Below, piece after piece: positions 55,114 through 64,000 of a stretch of 64,000 bases of DNA. Under the pieces are notes generated by a model. It searched no databases. It saw only the letters and a list, made by a program, of their open reading frames with translations, and was not told the DNA's origin. Positions within the stretch are counted from its first letter, which is position 1. Each line of letters begins with the position of its first letter. Made by a program: the position numbers and the translations under genes. Origin of the DNA: Streptococcus thalassemiae (GTDB taxonomy: Bacteria; Bacillota; Bacilli; Lactobacillales; Streptococcaceae); contig NZ_CAHJXN010000002.1 in assembly GCF_903645285.1 (NCBI RefSeq), positions 293,887 through 357,886 of the forward strand. The letters are read 5' to 3'.

Positions 55114-56100
55114 TTATACAGTAGCTGCTTGATCCAAGCTTTCACCGATAGCGGCTAGGCGCTCAATCACTTCAGCTTGTGTCAATTCATTTTCTGAAAC
55201 ATAGCGGTTACGTGGGTGAACACGGCACTCGTGTGAGCATCCACGAAGGTACTTGTCTTCATTTTCTTCTGATGTCAAGATACGACGGTTACAGAATGGA
55301 TTTCCACAGTTGACATAACGTTCACATGGTGTTCCATCAAACCAGTCTTTCCCTACGATAGTTGGGTTGACATGGTTGACATCAACGGCGATACGCTCAT
55401 CAAATACGTACATTTTCCCATCCCAAAGTTCACCTTGAACTTCTGGGTCTTTACCGTAAGTTGCGATTCCTCCGTGCAATTGACCGACATCTTTGTAGCC
55501 TTCACGGACCATCCAGCCTGAGAATTTCTCACAGCGAACCCCACCTGTACAGTAAACCACGACACGCTTGTCCATGAATTTTTCCTTGTTATCACGAACC
55601 CATTGTGGTAACTCACGGAAGTTGCGGATGTCTGGTCGAATAGCCCCACGGAAATGTCCTAGGTCGTACTCATAATCGTTACGTGTGTCAAGGACAACGG
55701 TATCTTTATCAAGAAGCGCTTCTTTGAACTCTTTTGGAGACAAGTAAGCACCTGTTGTTTCAAGTGGGTTAATGTCATTGTCAAAGTCGTTGTCTTCCAA
55801 ACCAAGGTGGACAATTTCTTTCTTGTAGCGAACAAACATCTTCTTGAAGGCTTGTTCACTTTCTTCGTCAATCTTGAACCAGAGATCTTCCATTCCTGGA
55901 AGGCTGTGAACGTAGTCCATGTATTTTTGAGTTGTTTCATAGTCACCTGAAACGGTTCCGTTAATTCCCTCGTCAGCGACTAGGATACGGCCTTTAAGAC
56001 CGATTGATTTACAGAAAGCCAAGTGGTCTGCAGCAAATTGCTCTGCGTTTTCAATTGGAGTATAAAGGTAGTAAAGTAAGACACGAATATCTTTTGCCAT
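55114..56100 (-). CDS. trhO: tRNA uridine-34 hydroxylase TrhO (rhodanese-like)
   Basis: A 328-residue rhodanese-domain protein that hydroxylates U34 of tRNA on the way to cmo5U/mo5U. N-terminal acylphosphatase-like domain ([18 protein letters not shown]), rhodanese domain with the active-site cysteine loop [14 protein letters not shown] (near 177), and a C-terminal cysteine cluster [11 protein letters not shown]...[12 protein letters not shown]. All family motifs are intact. Confidence 0.92.
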   Translation of the reverse strand: MAKDIRVLLYYLYTPIENAEQFAADHLAFCKSIGLKGRILVADEGINGTVSGDYETTQKYMDYVHSLPGMEDLWFKIDEESEQAFKKMFVRYKKEIVHLGLEDNDFDNDINPLETTGAYLSPKEFKEALLDKDTVVLDTRNDYEYDLGHFRGAIRPDIRNFRELPQWVRDNKEKFMDKRVVVYCTGGVRCEKFSGWMVREGYKDVGQLHGGIATYGKDPEVQGELWDGKMYVFDERIAVDVNHVNPTIVGKDWFDGTPCERYVNCGNPFCNRRILTSEENEDKYLRGCSHECRVHPRNRYVSENELTQAEVIERLAAIGESLDQAATV

Positions 56101-56261
56101 AAGATTTGTTCTCTTTTCTATTCTTAAATTTTCTAAATTTTTTATTTATCCATACTAGTATACCTGCTTGAGAAAACGAATGCAATTTATTTGACTGGAA
56201 ATTGCTATATTTCAATTTAGAAAAAAATTTCTTGTACACTACACTTAGTATCAATCATATT

Positions 56262-56290
56262 TTAAAAAATCCTTGGATTTTCCAAGGATT
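56262..56290 (-). terminator. Terminator of the OFA transporter gene
   Basis: AATCCTTGG and CCAAGGATT arms around a five-base loop, followed by TTTTTT on the minus strand. Confidence 0.85.
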
Positions 56291-56295
56291 CATTT

Positions 56296-57489
56296 TTAAA
56301 CTTTTTTAGCTTTAGCCATATAGAACAGTTGGAGTAGAATACCAAGGATAGCCATGCCGATAACGATAAAGAAGGCCATTGTATAATCTCCTTGGTTTGC
56401 CTGTGCAAGACGTGCTCCTAACTGAGGACCAGCAATAGCAGCTACGCCATAAGCAGTAAACATCCATCCATAGTTTGTCCCTACGTATGTAACTCCCCAG
56501 TTTTCAGCAGTAATTCCTGGGAATGAACCGAGGAAGCCTCCAAATGACAAGGCAACCATCATAATTCCAAGGATGGCCAAGATGCTTCCAGGACCTTTGA
56601 ATAAGGCTGTGAGCAACAAACCAGTAGCAACCGCTCCAAACATGGCAATAACGGTAGGATAGCGACCAATCTTATCAGATACCGTACCCCAGAAGATACG
56701 ACCAAATGTATTAGCGATAGATACCAGCATAACAAAGAGTGTAGCTTCTCCTACAAGTTTATACTGGTCAGAAATTGATGCTGCAGTACCGATAATCATC
56801 ATTCCACCAGTAGCACCAAGAACATAAATCAACCATAGAAGCCAGTAATTTCCATCACGAAGCATTTCTTTGTAAGTTTTACCTTCTGGTTGAGCTGTTC
56901 CAGCTGCCGGCGCTGCTGCAGGAGCTTTCTCCATTACCAATGAAGAAGTACAAATAACAATTAGAAGAATGATACCTAATACTTTGAATGTTGAGTAAAC
57001 ACCCATAGAAGCAATCAAAGCTTTGGCAACTGGACCGATAATGAGCGGGCCTAACCCGAAACCTGCTGCTGTCAAACCACCAGCTAAACCTTTTTTATCC
57101 GGGAACCACTTAGTGGCAACTGAAGTAGATGCTCCATAAGCTGAACCAATACCAAGTCCTAGAACAACCCCGTAAGTGAGGTACAGGACTGGAAGAGAAG
57201 TAGCAAATCCAGTAGCAAACATACCAGCACCGAAGAGAATACCACCTAGGAATACAAATTTCTTAGGTCCTGCTGAATCAACCTTAGGACCGAAAATAAT
57301 CATACCAACAGGTACCATTGCAAAAGAAATACTAAAGGCCAAAGAAGTTTGGGCTTGAACCCATCCTTGACTAGCATTGGTTTCTAGCAGCGCCTTTTGA
57401 AAGACTGACCAGGCGTAACCAGCACCTAGAGATAGATTCGTTAAAATGGCTGCTGCCAAAATTAACCATCGATTGGGTGTTTTTTTCAT
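56296..57489 (-). CDS. OFA-family MFS transporter (oxalate/formate antiporter type)
   Basis: A 397-residue 12-helix MFS protein. NLSLGAGYAWSVFQKALLE (residues 18-36), GVVLGLGIGSAYGASTSVATKWFPDKKGLA (cut here to its two halves, about 108-137) and TAENWGVTYVGTNYGWMFTAY (split motif near 330) are OFA signatures. Relatives exchange oxalate, formate or other small carboxylates, and some carry lactate/pyruvate-type acids; no ligand can be set. A cre-like site lies 203 bases upstream, so catabolite control is likely. Confidence 0.85.
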   Translation of the reverse strand: MKKTPNRWLILAAAILTNLSLGAGYAWSVFQKALLETNASQGWVQAQTSLAFSISFAMVPVGMIIFGPKVDSAGPKKFVFLGGILFGAGMFATGFATSLPVLYLTYGVVLGLGIGSAYGASTSVATKWFPDKKGLAGGLTAAGFGLGPLIIGPVAKALIASMGVYSTFKVLGIILLIVICTSSLVMEKAPAAAPAAGTAQPEGKTYKEMLRDGNYWLLWLIYVLGATGGMMIIGTAASISDQYKLVGEATLFVMLVSIANTFGRIFWGTVSDKIGRYPTVIAMFGAVATGLLLTALFKGPGSILAILGIMMVALSFGGFLGSFPGITAENWGVTYVGTNYGWMFTAYGVAAIAGPQLGARLAQANQGDYTMAFFIVIGMAILGILLQLFYMAKAKKV

Positions 57490-57581
57490 TTGAATAACCT
57501 CATGTAAAATTTCTTGTTCCTAAAAAGAATAAAGAACAACTTTTATCATTTTTTCACCTACCTCGTTTAAATTGATCATTG

Positions 57582-57650
57582 TATAAATTTTTAAGTATAT
57601 AGAACTATGTAAATGATATACATCTATATACGACTGCTTAAAAATTTGTA
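57582..57650. promoter_or_regulatory. Large AT-rich inverted repeat
   Basis: Outer arms TATAAATTTTTAAG (57582-57595) and CTTAAAAATTTGTA (57637-57650), inner arms TATATAG (57596-57602) and CTATATA (57624-57630). It lies between the OFA and sugar ABC genes and can form a large stem-loop or a bipartite operator. The rest of the 57490-57943 gap holds the cre-like site and the terminator listed separately. Confidence 0.6.
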
Positions 57651-57691
57651 TCTATAGATCTCTTAAATCAGAACAAGATGAATTTTCACAA

Positions 57692-57706
57692 TGTTAAGCG
57701 CTTTCA
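57692..57706 (-). promoter_or_regulatory. cre-like site upstream of the OFA gene
   Basis: TGTTAAGCGCTTTCA; reversed, TGAAAGCGCTTAACA, one base longer than the 14-base CcpA consensus but with its core AAGCGCTT. Confidence 0.55.
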
Positions 57707-57850
57707 TTGTACTCTTATTATAAGCTACTTTATTCTAAAAATCTACTTAATAAAAATTAATAAAGATATAAGAAATTTTAATATTTTAATCACCTGTTAT
57801 CATTTTAATATTGTTTATATCATCTAATTCGGATAATTATCTAAATAAGG

Positions 57851-57900
57851 TAAAAAATCACTGCCCTCCCCAGATAAGCCTGAGGAAAGCAGTGATTCTT
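57851..57900 (-). terminator. Terminator of the sugar ABC operon
   Basis: AATCACTGC and GCAGTGATT arms with an inner CCTC / GAGG pairing; on the minus strand followed by TTTTTTACC. Confidence 0.85.
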
Positions 57901-57943
57901 ATTTTAGGAGTTAGGAATGAATACACGAAATCAATTTAGCTGA

Positions 57944-59419
57944 TTATTTTTTGTTTTTCAAGAATTCATCGTATTGTTTTTGCATTTCGTTCAATACTTT
58001 TTCGTAGGCACCTTCAGATTTCAATTTTTCCATCAATTCTGGAATAGCTTTATCTGGGTCTACAGTACCAGTGTTGATAGCTGTATCAAATTGTTGCATT
58101 GTGTTAGAAATAGCTGAGATTTCAGATTTCACATTGTCAGTATTGAAGATAAATCCAAGCGCTGGAGATTCTTTAGCTTCTGCCAATTCTTTCTTAGAAT
58201 CTGCAATTTGTTGATCTGTAACGTTTTCGTTGATGTAAAGGATCCAGTTGTTACCAGTGTTCCATCCACCCATGTGAGTGTTTCCTTTGTAGCCATCAAG
58301 AACGCGAACACGGTTTTCTTTACCTTCAATTTTTTCCCAGTTCTTGCCTTCTGGGCCGTAAACAAGGCCGTTCAAGAGTTCTGGGTTCGTATTCAAGAGG
58401 TTCAACACTTCCATTGATTTTTCTTTGTTCTTAGAGTTGTTTGAGATGACAAAGTTAGCAACTTGTGTTGTTTGGTTTTTCTTAATGAAGTTAGTGAATG
58501 ATTTGATTTGGATATCTTTGTTAGCAACACGTGAAAGCAAGCTGTTACCGTAGTCAGCTGGTCCTACTGTTTCTTCACGAACGAACCAAGTATCTTGTTG
58601 AAGGTCAAAGGAAGTATCGCTTGTTGCTACGTCTTTTGGAATGTATCCAGCTTCATAGAATTTGTGAAGAGTCTTCAAGTGTTCTTTGAAACGAGGAACG
58701 TCATAACGGTTTACAATCTTAGTAGTATCCCCTTCAAGGTCAATAACGAATGGAAGCCCGTTTGCTACTGGGTAGTCAAAGTTCTCAGAAGGGATGAAGT
58801 TCTTAGTAGCTGCAAATGGTACTACGTCTGGAGCTTTTTCTTTGATTTGTTTCAAGACTGGCTCAAGAGTTTCGTAAGAAGTAACACCTGAAATATCGAT
58901 ACCATATTTGGCAAGGAGAGTTCCGTTGAAGGCAAAGTTTTGAGATGATGCAACGTTGGCCGCAACTGGAACAGCGTAAATTTTACCATTTACAGTATTA
59001 CCCTTGATGTAGGCTGGGTCAAGTGCTTTGTAAAGGTCTTTACCTTCTTTTTTGTACAATTCTGTCAAGTCAGCGTAAGCACCTTTTTGAGCATTTACAA
59101 TGTAGTTATCTGCAAAGGCAATATCATAGTTTTCACCAGATGATGTGATAACTGACATTTTCTTACCATAGTCACCCCAGCCAAGGTATTGGATATCCAA
59201 TTTGGCACCAACTTTTTCTTCGATGATTTTGTTGGCATTTGCTAACAATTCATCCAAGTTGTCTGGTTTGTCACCGATTTGGTACATTTTGATAACAGGT
59301 TTGTCACCTGAATCAGCAGCTTTTTTGCTGTTACCTGTCAAATTTCCACAAGCAGCAAGACCTGCAGCCAAAGCGACTACACTAGCAGATGCAAAAGCAT
59401 ATTTTTTCCAGTTTTTCAT
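57944..59419 (-). CDS. ngtS: Sugar ABC transporter substrate-binding lipoprotein (N-glycan type)
   Basis: A 491-residue family 1 binding protein. Signal peptide with lipobox LAAGLAACGN (Cys22), and a long mature part with VIKMYQIGDKPDNLDELLAN (near 40), YLGWGDYGKKMSVITSSGEN and NWILYINENVTDQQIADSKK. Length, position next to two permeases and to trhO match the pneumococcal SP_0092 protein, which has been described as the N-glycan binding protein NgtS; the assignment is by context and size. In that species TCS07 controls the system, but only a remnant of that regulator remains here. GGAG lies before the ATG at 59419. Confidence 0.8.
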   Translation of the reverse strand: MKNWKKYAFASASVVALAAGLAACGNLTGNSKKAADSGDKPVIKMYQIGDKPDNLDELLANANKIIEEKVGAKLDIQYLGWGDYGKKMSVITSSGENYDIAFADNYIVNAQKGAYADLTELYKKEGKDLYKALDPAYIKGNTVNGKIYAVPVAANVASSQNFAFNGTLLAKYGIDISGVTSYETLEPVLKQIKEKAPDVVPFAATKNFIPSENFDYPVANGLPFVIDLEGDTTKIVNRYDVPRFKEHLKTLHKFYEAGYIPKDVATSDTSFDLQQDTWFVREETVGPADYGNSLLSRVANKDIQIKSFTNFIKKNQTTQVANFVISNNSKNKEKSMEVLNLLNTNPELLNGLVYGPEGKNWEKIEGKENRVRVLDGYKGNTHMGGWNTGNNWILYINENVTDQQIADSKKELAEAKESPALGFIFNTDNVKSEISAISNTMQQFDTAINTGTVDPDKAIPELMEKLKSEGAYEKVLNEMQKQYDEFLKNKK

Positions 59420-59469
59420 GATAAAAACTCCTTTTTTTATTTTTAAACTTATAAACAATGTAATGATCT

Positions 59470-59669
59470 TATACTCAATGAAAATCAAAGAGCAAACTAG
59501 GAAACTAGCCGCAGGTTGCTCAAAACACTGTTTTGAGGTTGCAGATAGAACTGACGAAGTCAGCTCAAAACACAGTTTTGAGGTTGTAGATAAGACTGAC
59601 GAAGTCAGTTACCTATACCTACGGCAAGGCGACGTTGACGCGGTTTGAAGAGATTTTCGAAGAGTATTA
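59470..59669 (+). repeat. Long BOX element with two boxB copies
   Basis: About 200 bp: ATACTCAATGAAAATCAAAG, a boxC core, two AACTGACGAAGTCAG / GACTGACGAAGTCAGT boxB stems, a boxA core CTACGGCAAGGCGACGTTGAC and the end TTTTCGAAGAGTATTA. It lies between the binding protein and permease genes, inside the ABC operon. Confidence 0.92.
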
Positions 59670-59720
59670 ACTTCACACAAGGGAAGTTTGGAAATGAGAA
59701 ATGTTCTTTCTCAATAAGCA

Positions 59721-60644
59721 CTATTCTTTCACACCACCGATAGTCAAACCTTTTACAAAGTAGCGTTGGAAGAATGGATACAAAATCGCGATTGGAAGGG
59801 TTGCAACCACAACCATGGCCATACGACCTGTTTCTTTCGGTAGAGCAACTCCCAGTTGACCAGTCAAGCCGACCGCTTTGGCAATGTAGTCCATATTTTG
59901 TTGGATTTGCATGAGCAAATATTGCAATGGATACAAGTTGTCACTCTTGATGTAAAGAAGGGCGTTGAACCAGTCATTCCAGAAACCAAGAGCTGTCAAA
60001 AGCGTGATGGTTGCGATACCTGGTAGTGACAATGGCAAACAGATTTGGAAGAAAATCCGAGCCTCACTGGCACCATCGATACGAGCCGATTCGAGAATGG
60101 CTTCTGGAATGGTCTTCTTGAAAAAAGAACGCATCAAGATGATGTTAAAGGGTGAGAGAAGCATTGGAACAATCAAGGCCCAAACAGTATCCCCAAGCTG
60201 AAGCACACGGGTCACCATGATATAACCTGGTACCAAACCAGCGTTGAACAACATACTGAGAAGGACGAAGATAGTAAAGAATCTGCGATACTTAAAGGTT
60301 GTCCGTGAAATAGCGTAGGCATAGGTTGTTGTGATAAAGACATTTGTAACTGTCCCAACTACGGTTACAAAGACTGAGATGAAGAGGGCTTGTAAGATTT
60401 TATCCTTAAACTGTGCCAAAAACTCAAAACCGTCTAATCCAAATTGGGATGGGAAGAAGCTGTAGCCGTATTGGAGGAGGCTTTTCTCGTCCGTCACTGA
60501 AATAATGATAACGAATACGAAGGGTAGGATACAAGAGAGGGCAATCAAACCCGAGATGATACTGAAGAAGATATCTGCTTTCTTACTGAAGGAGTGAATG
60601 CCGACATTATCAATTTTTTCTTTTTTAATTTTCTTTTCTGCCAT
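59721..60644 (-). CDS. Sugar ABC transporter permease (CUT1, MalG-like)
   Basis: A 307-residue permease with six helices and the EAA coupling loop EAILESARIDGASEARIFFQ (near 195). The start at 60644 has AAGGAGG five bases upstream. It follows the other permease by 13 bases and, after the BOX element, precedes the binding protein. Counterpart of NgtP2/NgtP1 by context. ATP is presumably supplied by a shared MsmK-type ATPase encoded elsewhere, as no ATPase gene is here. Confidence 0.88.
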   Translation of the reverse strand: MAEKKIKKEKIDNVGIHSFSKKADIFFSIISGLIALSCILPFVFVIIISVTDEKSLLQYGYSFFPSQFGLDGFEFLAQFKDKILQALFISVFVTVVGTVTNVFITTTYAYAISRTTFKYRRFFTIFVLLSMLFNAGLVPGYIMVTRVLQLGDTVWALIVPMLLSPFNIILMRSFFKKTIPEAILESARIDGASEARIFFQICLPLSLPGIATITLLTALGFWNDWFNALLYIKSDNLYPLQYLLMQIQQNMDYIAKAVGLTGQLGVALPKETGRMAMVVVATLPIAILYPFFQRYFVKGLTIGGVKE

Positions 60645-60657
60645 ATTCTCCTCCTTT

Positions 60658-61587
60658 CTAGAACAAGGCTGAGTTTGGATCAACTCGTCTTGCAAGTAAG
60701 TTTGATAGGATAACCAGAATCAAGCCGACAACTGATTGGTAGAGACCTGCTGCTGAAGCCATCCCGATATCCGCTGTCTGAGTCAAACCGTTATAAACAT
60801 ATACATCCAAAACGTTGGTTACGTTATAAAGCTGACCAGCATTGTGGGGGATTTGGTAGAAGAGACCAAAGTCTGCACGGAAGATGTTTCCGACTGCAAG
60901 GATGGTCAATACAGTTACCAGCGGTGTCAACTGCGGAATGGTTACGTTGCGAATGCGCTGCCATTTGCTGGCCCCGTCCACTGTCGCTGCTTCGTAGTAG
61001 GTTGGATCAATTCCCATGATTGTCGCATAGTACATGACACTGCTATATCCAAAACCTTTCCAAATACCTAGGAACAGTAGGAGATAAGGCCAAATTCCCA
61101 AATCAGCGTAGAAGTTGACTTCTTTGAGACCAAGACTTTCCAATAAATGATTGAACACCCCTTTATCAATATTTAGGAAGGCATCTGTAAAGAAACTGAT
61201 GATAACCCAAGACAAGAAGTAAGGGAACAACATAGAAGTTTGGAAAATCTTCACCATTCTCTTAGAACGGAGTTCACTGAGGATAATGGCAATCCCTACA
61301 GATACAACTAAACCTAGAAAGATAAAGCCAAGATTGTAGAGGACCGTATTTCGTGTGATAATAAAGGCGTCTCTTGAACTAAATAAGAATCTGAAATTAT
61401 CGAGTCCGACCCATTTACTATTTATGATACTATCTATAAATCCATTACTGGTCATGTGGTAGTCTTTGAAGGCAACCACGTTTCCAAATACTGGAATGTA
61501 AAAGAATAGAATCAACCAGAGTGCCCCTGGAAAAACCATCAAGAGAAAGATCCAGTTGTCTCTCAAGGTTTTTGAAAACTTATTCAT
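60658..61587 (-). CDS. Sugar ABC transporter permease (CUT1, MalF-like)
   Basis: A 309-residue permease with six helices and the coupling loop DPTYYEAATVDGASKWQRIR (near 200). First gene of the operon (permease, permease, binding protein). The start at 61587 is supported by AAAGGGAGG; an in-frame ATG ten codons upstream is less well placed. A cre site and a probable -10 lie upstream. Confidence 0.88.
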   Translation of the reverse strand: MNKFSKTLRDNWIFLLMVFPGALWLILFFYIPVFGNVVAFKDYHMTSNGFIDSIINSKWVGLDNFRFLFSSRDAFIITRNTVLYNLGFIFLGLVVSVGIAIILSELRSKRMVKIFQTSMLFPYFLSWVIISFFTDAFLNIDKGVFNHLLESLGLKEVNFYADLGIWPYLLLFLGIWKGFGYSSVMYYATIMGIDPTYYEAATVDGASKWQRIRNVTIPQLTPLVTVLTILAVGNIFRADFGLFYQIPHNAGQLYNVTNVLDVYVYNGLTQTADIGMASAAGLYQSVVGLILVILSNLLARRVDPNSALF

Positions 61588-61640
61588 AATTTCCTCCCTT
61601 TTTATTTTGATATCCATCTAAAAATTCCTTTTTAGATTTT

Positions 61641-61654
61641 TGATAACGATTACA
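61641..61654 (-). promoter_or_regulatory. cre site for CcpA upstream of the sugar ABC operon
   Basis: TGATAACGATTACA matches the 14-base consensus TGWNANCGNTNWCA completely. It lies just downstream of a probable -10 (TATACT on the minus strand at 61660-61665), a roadblock position, so repression in the presence of preferred sugars is expected. Confidence 0.85.
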
Positions 61655-61699
61655 TTATTAGTATACTCCTATTTGCAGATTAGGTTAAACTCCTAATTA

Positions 61700-62009
61700 T
61701 AGAAAAAACTCCACAAATTATGTAGCAGATTTAAAACTTTATCACCACTATCAAACAAATGTCCTAAATCAATTGTTTATTTTATCTCTATTAGCCCAGT
61801 GATGGCGTCACTCTGTTATCCTGTGCTAGTCTCTCAAACTAAATTTTAGGAGCAATGAAGCCCACTATTCTTAGAAAACAAGCCTATTATCAAGTTCCTT
61901 AGACTTTTGACCATAGGCGTTTTTCTCTTTTTAACGTTTTGTCTCAAAACTCATCATGAGCTCTGTCTAAAAATAAAGGTACTACTTTTCTCAACTTTTT
62001 TAGAAAGCT
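61700..62009. other. Intergenic stretch, possible decayed gene
   Basis: No intact gene seen. On the plus strand at 61854-61901 there is a short frame MKPTILRKQAYYQVP after AGGAG; a frameshift near 61890 would continue into a hydrophobic run FLRLLTIGVFLFLTF. This looks like the N-terminus of a decayed gene, but it is weak. Confidence 0.25.
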
Positions 62010-62125
62010 AATACTCTTCGAAAATCTCTTCAAACTACGTCAGCTTCCATCTGCAACCTCAAAACAGTGTTTTGAGCAACCTGCGGCTAGCTTCCTAGTT
62101 TGCTCTTTGATTTTCGTTGAGTATA
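62010..62125 (-). repeat. BOX element (boxA-boxC)
   Basis: Begins AATACTCTTCGAAAATCTCT and ends TTTTCGTTGAGTATAA, with AAAACAGTGTTTTGAGC and GCGGCTAGCTTCCTAG inside. boxB is missing. Confidence 0.9.
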
Positions 62126-62347
62126 AGGCAAGGCCAAATCAATTTATAACAATGTTTTAGAAGCGATATTGTACTAGTCCAGACTCAGTTCATTATAGTG
62201 TCTGATTTCTCCCAGACTGACTCCCTACAAAAAGTGCAAATAAGAAATCTCCAGCTTAGGAACTATCAGTGAGTTCTCGAGTCTGGAAATTTTTCAATAT
62301 ACCTCGTTATTGAACGGTTACAGTTTGCCGTCCACTTCCTGAAAAGC

Positions 62348-62384
62348 AAAAATCTCCTAGCAGACTTTCCTGCTAGGAGATTTT
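62348..62384 (-). terminator. Terminator of the LPXTG protein gene
   Basis: Perfect arms AAAATCTCCTAGCAG and CTGCTAGGAGATTTT with a six-base loop; on the minus strand followed by TTGCTTTT. Confidence 0.88.
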
Positions 62385-62455
62385 CTTATGAGAGGTACTT
62401 CTTTAAGCCTTAAAAATCGGACTTATCATCTGATAATTATCAAACAATCTACCAA

Positions 62456-64000
62456 TTAAGCTTCTTCGTCTTCTTTACGACGACGGCCTGCAAGACCAAG
62501 ACCAAGTAAGGCACTTGCGGCAGCTGCTACCATAGCTACAGTAGAATCTGCTGTACCTGTATTTGGCAATTCTTTAGATGCTTTAGGCGCATTTGCTTGT
62601 GCTGATGCTTCTTGGTTGGCATTCGCTGCTTGAGCAGTAGCTGGAGCTACAGCTGGTGTCTGAACACTTTGATCCTCAGCTGGAGTTACATGGTCAGCTG
62701 CTGGAGCAAGTTTCGCCATAAAGTCTTCGATACGTTTCACCATTGCATCCACTTCTGCTTGACTTGCGTCTGCGTTAGCAAATACTTTCTTAGCATCTGC
62801 TGATAATGCATTCGCTTCTTTTGCAGTTTCTGCATCAAGCTTAGCTGATTCTTGGATGATTAGCTCATCTAGCTGATGAATAGCACTTTCTAACTTGGAT
62901 TTATTCACTTTGGCTTGAGTGTTCGTCATTCCGTTATCGGCAGAAGAGCCGTAGTTTCCACCATTATATGGAGGTATCATATCTTGATTGTTTGGTGAAA
63001 TCACTTCAACTGGAACTTCAAGTTTTTGTACACTTCCATCCGCTAGTCTTAATGTCACTGTAGCAACTTTAGTACCGATAGTATTCGTATCAGGCAATAC
63101 CATATTGAGGACTGAGATTTCTTCTGGTAAATCTAATTTCGCTAACACATCTGCTTGGGAAAGGGCTGTGCCACGTTCAACTTTCACTCCTCCATTGATT
63201 AAAGCTTTCAGGGCATCTTCTAGTTTTAATTCTGGAAGATCATCTACAAGTGCATCTTGATCAACTTGGTATAAGAAGGTTCTGAGAACTTTATCGAGTT
63301 CTGCTTGGGTTGTGGAGCTATCGATGTCTTCTAATGCTTTTTCCTTTAAGGCTTCAACTGTATCAAGTGCTTTTTGCTTTTCTTCATCAGAAAGTTTTTT
63401 ATCTGCTTTGATACTTGCAATTTTTTCATTTGCTGTCGTTTCAACTACTTCTCTAGCTTCTACAGCATCAAGTAATGATTTTTTCGCAATTTCTAAAGCA
63501 TCTTTTGCCTTAATTGCTAGTTCTAAGGCTTTGTCAACCTCAACCTGTGAAGCATTTTCATTATCAATAACTTTTTTAACTTCTTTTAAAACTTTCTCTG
63601 ATTCTTCTTGTATTTTTTTATACTCATCAATCGTCGCTTTGGTCTTTCCTTTTGTCGAATCTTCTAAAATTAAACTATTTAATGCGTCAGTGGTGTTTAT
63701 CAATTGTGTTTTATTAGTTTCTGATCCATCTAACTGCTCTTTAGCTGTTTGGATAGCTTGTTTTGCTGCATCTACTTCCGCTTGAGTTGCGTTCGCTTTA
63801 CCTAAGACTCTCTTACCATCTTCTACGGCTTTATCATAGGCGGCTTTCTTCTCTGCACTTCCGTTGTAGTACTTCGCATCATTAGCTTTTGTGCTTTCCG
63901 CATCTGTAGATGTTGCTGTTGTTAGAGCTTCTTTATTGGTTTCTGCTCCATCTAATTTGCCTTTGGCATCTTCTATAGCTTGTTTTGCTGCATCTACTTC
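62456..64000 (-). CDS. LPXTG cell-wall surface protein, C-terminal part
   Basis: The frame is open from the right window edge to a stop at 62456, giving the last 514 residues; the start lies outside. Visible from the N-terminal side: FIVAR-type repeats (AKYYNGSAEKKAAYDKAVED and ATQAEVDAAKQAI), a long helical segment rich in Lys/Glu, a Rib-like domain (about VKVERGTALSQADVLAKL to SVQKLEVPVEVI), a further FIVAR-like helical repeat, a Pro/Ala-rich wall segment, then the sortase signal KELPNTGTADS, a hydrophobic helix and RRRKEDEEA tail. Such proteins are anchored by sortase A and often bind host matrix. It is not truncated internally. Confidence 0.88.
   Translation of the reverse strand, partial: EVDAAKQAIEDAKGKLDGAETNKEALTTATSTDAESTKANDAKYYNGSAEKKAAYDKAVEDGKRVLGKANATQAEVDAAKQAIQTAKEQLDGSETNKTQLINTTDALNSLILEDSTKGKTKATIDEYKKIQEESEKVLKEVKKVIDNENASQVEVDKALELAIKAKDALEIAKKSLLDAVEAREVVETTANEKIASIKADKKLSDEEKQKALDTVEALKEKALEDIDSSTTQAELDKVLRTFLYQVDQDALVDDLPELKLEDALKALINGGVKVERGTALSQADVLAKLDLPEEISVLNMVLPDTNTIGTKVATVTLRLADGSVQKLEVPVEVISPNNQDMIPPYNGGNYGSSADNGMTNTQAKVNKSKLESAIHQLDELIIQESAKLDAETAKEANALSADAKKVFANADASQAEVDAMVKRIEDFMAKLAPAADHVTPAEDQSVQTPAVAPATAQAANANQEASAQANAPKASKELPNTGTADSTVAMVAAAASALLGLGLAGRRRKEDEEA

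Overview
The window comes from a Mitis-group Streptococcus, a close relative of S. pneumoniae. Gene order from the right edge to the left runs parallel to the pneumococcal chromosome, from the N-glycan-type ABC transporter through trhO, sdaA, argGH, mnmA/mnmG, rnjA, tsaB/rimI/tsaD and metQNP to mutL/ruvA/tag. BOX repeats are present. Three loci that I recall from this stretch in reference pneumococci are missing: pspA, the riboflavin operon and the histidine kinase of TCS07. This points to S. mitis or a similar species rather than a typical pneumococcus; species assignment is inference.

Layout. 0-6 kb: end of a SemiSWEET gene, the mutL-ruvA-tag repair operon, a LytTR/DUF3021 regulator pair and an atypical Nramp-family carrier. 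6-18 kb: nrdI, a remnant of the TCS07 response regulator, an ECF S-component, an inserted MFS-Rgg cassette, the metQ/peptidase/metN/metP methionine uptake operon, a cystine-type binding protein and azlCD. 17.7-21 kb: an MFS exporter followed by an inserted quorum-sensing cassette (short hydrophobic peptide, Rgg, secreted bacteriocin-like protein, immunity-like protein). 21-33.7 kb: conserved housekeeping genes (tsaD-rimI-tsaB, rpoY-rnjA, mnmG-nudix-mnmA) and an arginine operon (binding protein-argG-argH) with an ARG-box-like palindrome over its promoter.

33.9-41 kb is the most distinctive accessory block. It holds a bacteriocin-type ABC transporter (ATPase plus DUF1430-like permease), a duplicated 51-residue membrane peptide, two uncharacterised exported or membrane proteins, a divergent Rgg regulator, and a TprA/PlcR-type regulator followed by a previously unlisted Phr-like pheromone gene with a textbook promoter. 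41-48 kb: LysM wall protein, L-serine dehydratase operon, HAD phosphatase, a polymeric-sugar dehydratase and glycosyltransferase pair, and an MFS carrier. 48.6-51 kb: a 781-residue repeat protein with a DUF2971 C-terminus and nearly identical 123-bp tandem repeats. 51-57.5 kb: PadR/DUF1700/DUF4097 operon, membrane protein, DUF4299, trhO, OFA-type MFS. 57.9-61.6 kb: sugar ABC operon with a cre site. 62.4-64 kb: C-terminal part of an LPXTG surface protein running off the edge.

A recurring theme is accessory cassettes lodged at the 3' ends of conserved genes and flanked by duplicated 3'-end fragments (metP about 240 bp, tsaD about 50 bp, and a weaker case at 23.2-23.6 kb). The two clear cases each carry an Rgg regulator. 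No integrase, transposase, CRISPR array, tRNA or rRNA was seen. Statements about pneumococcal gene order are from memory and were not searched.
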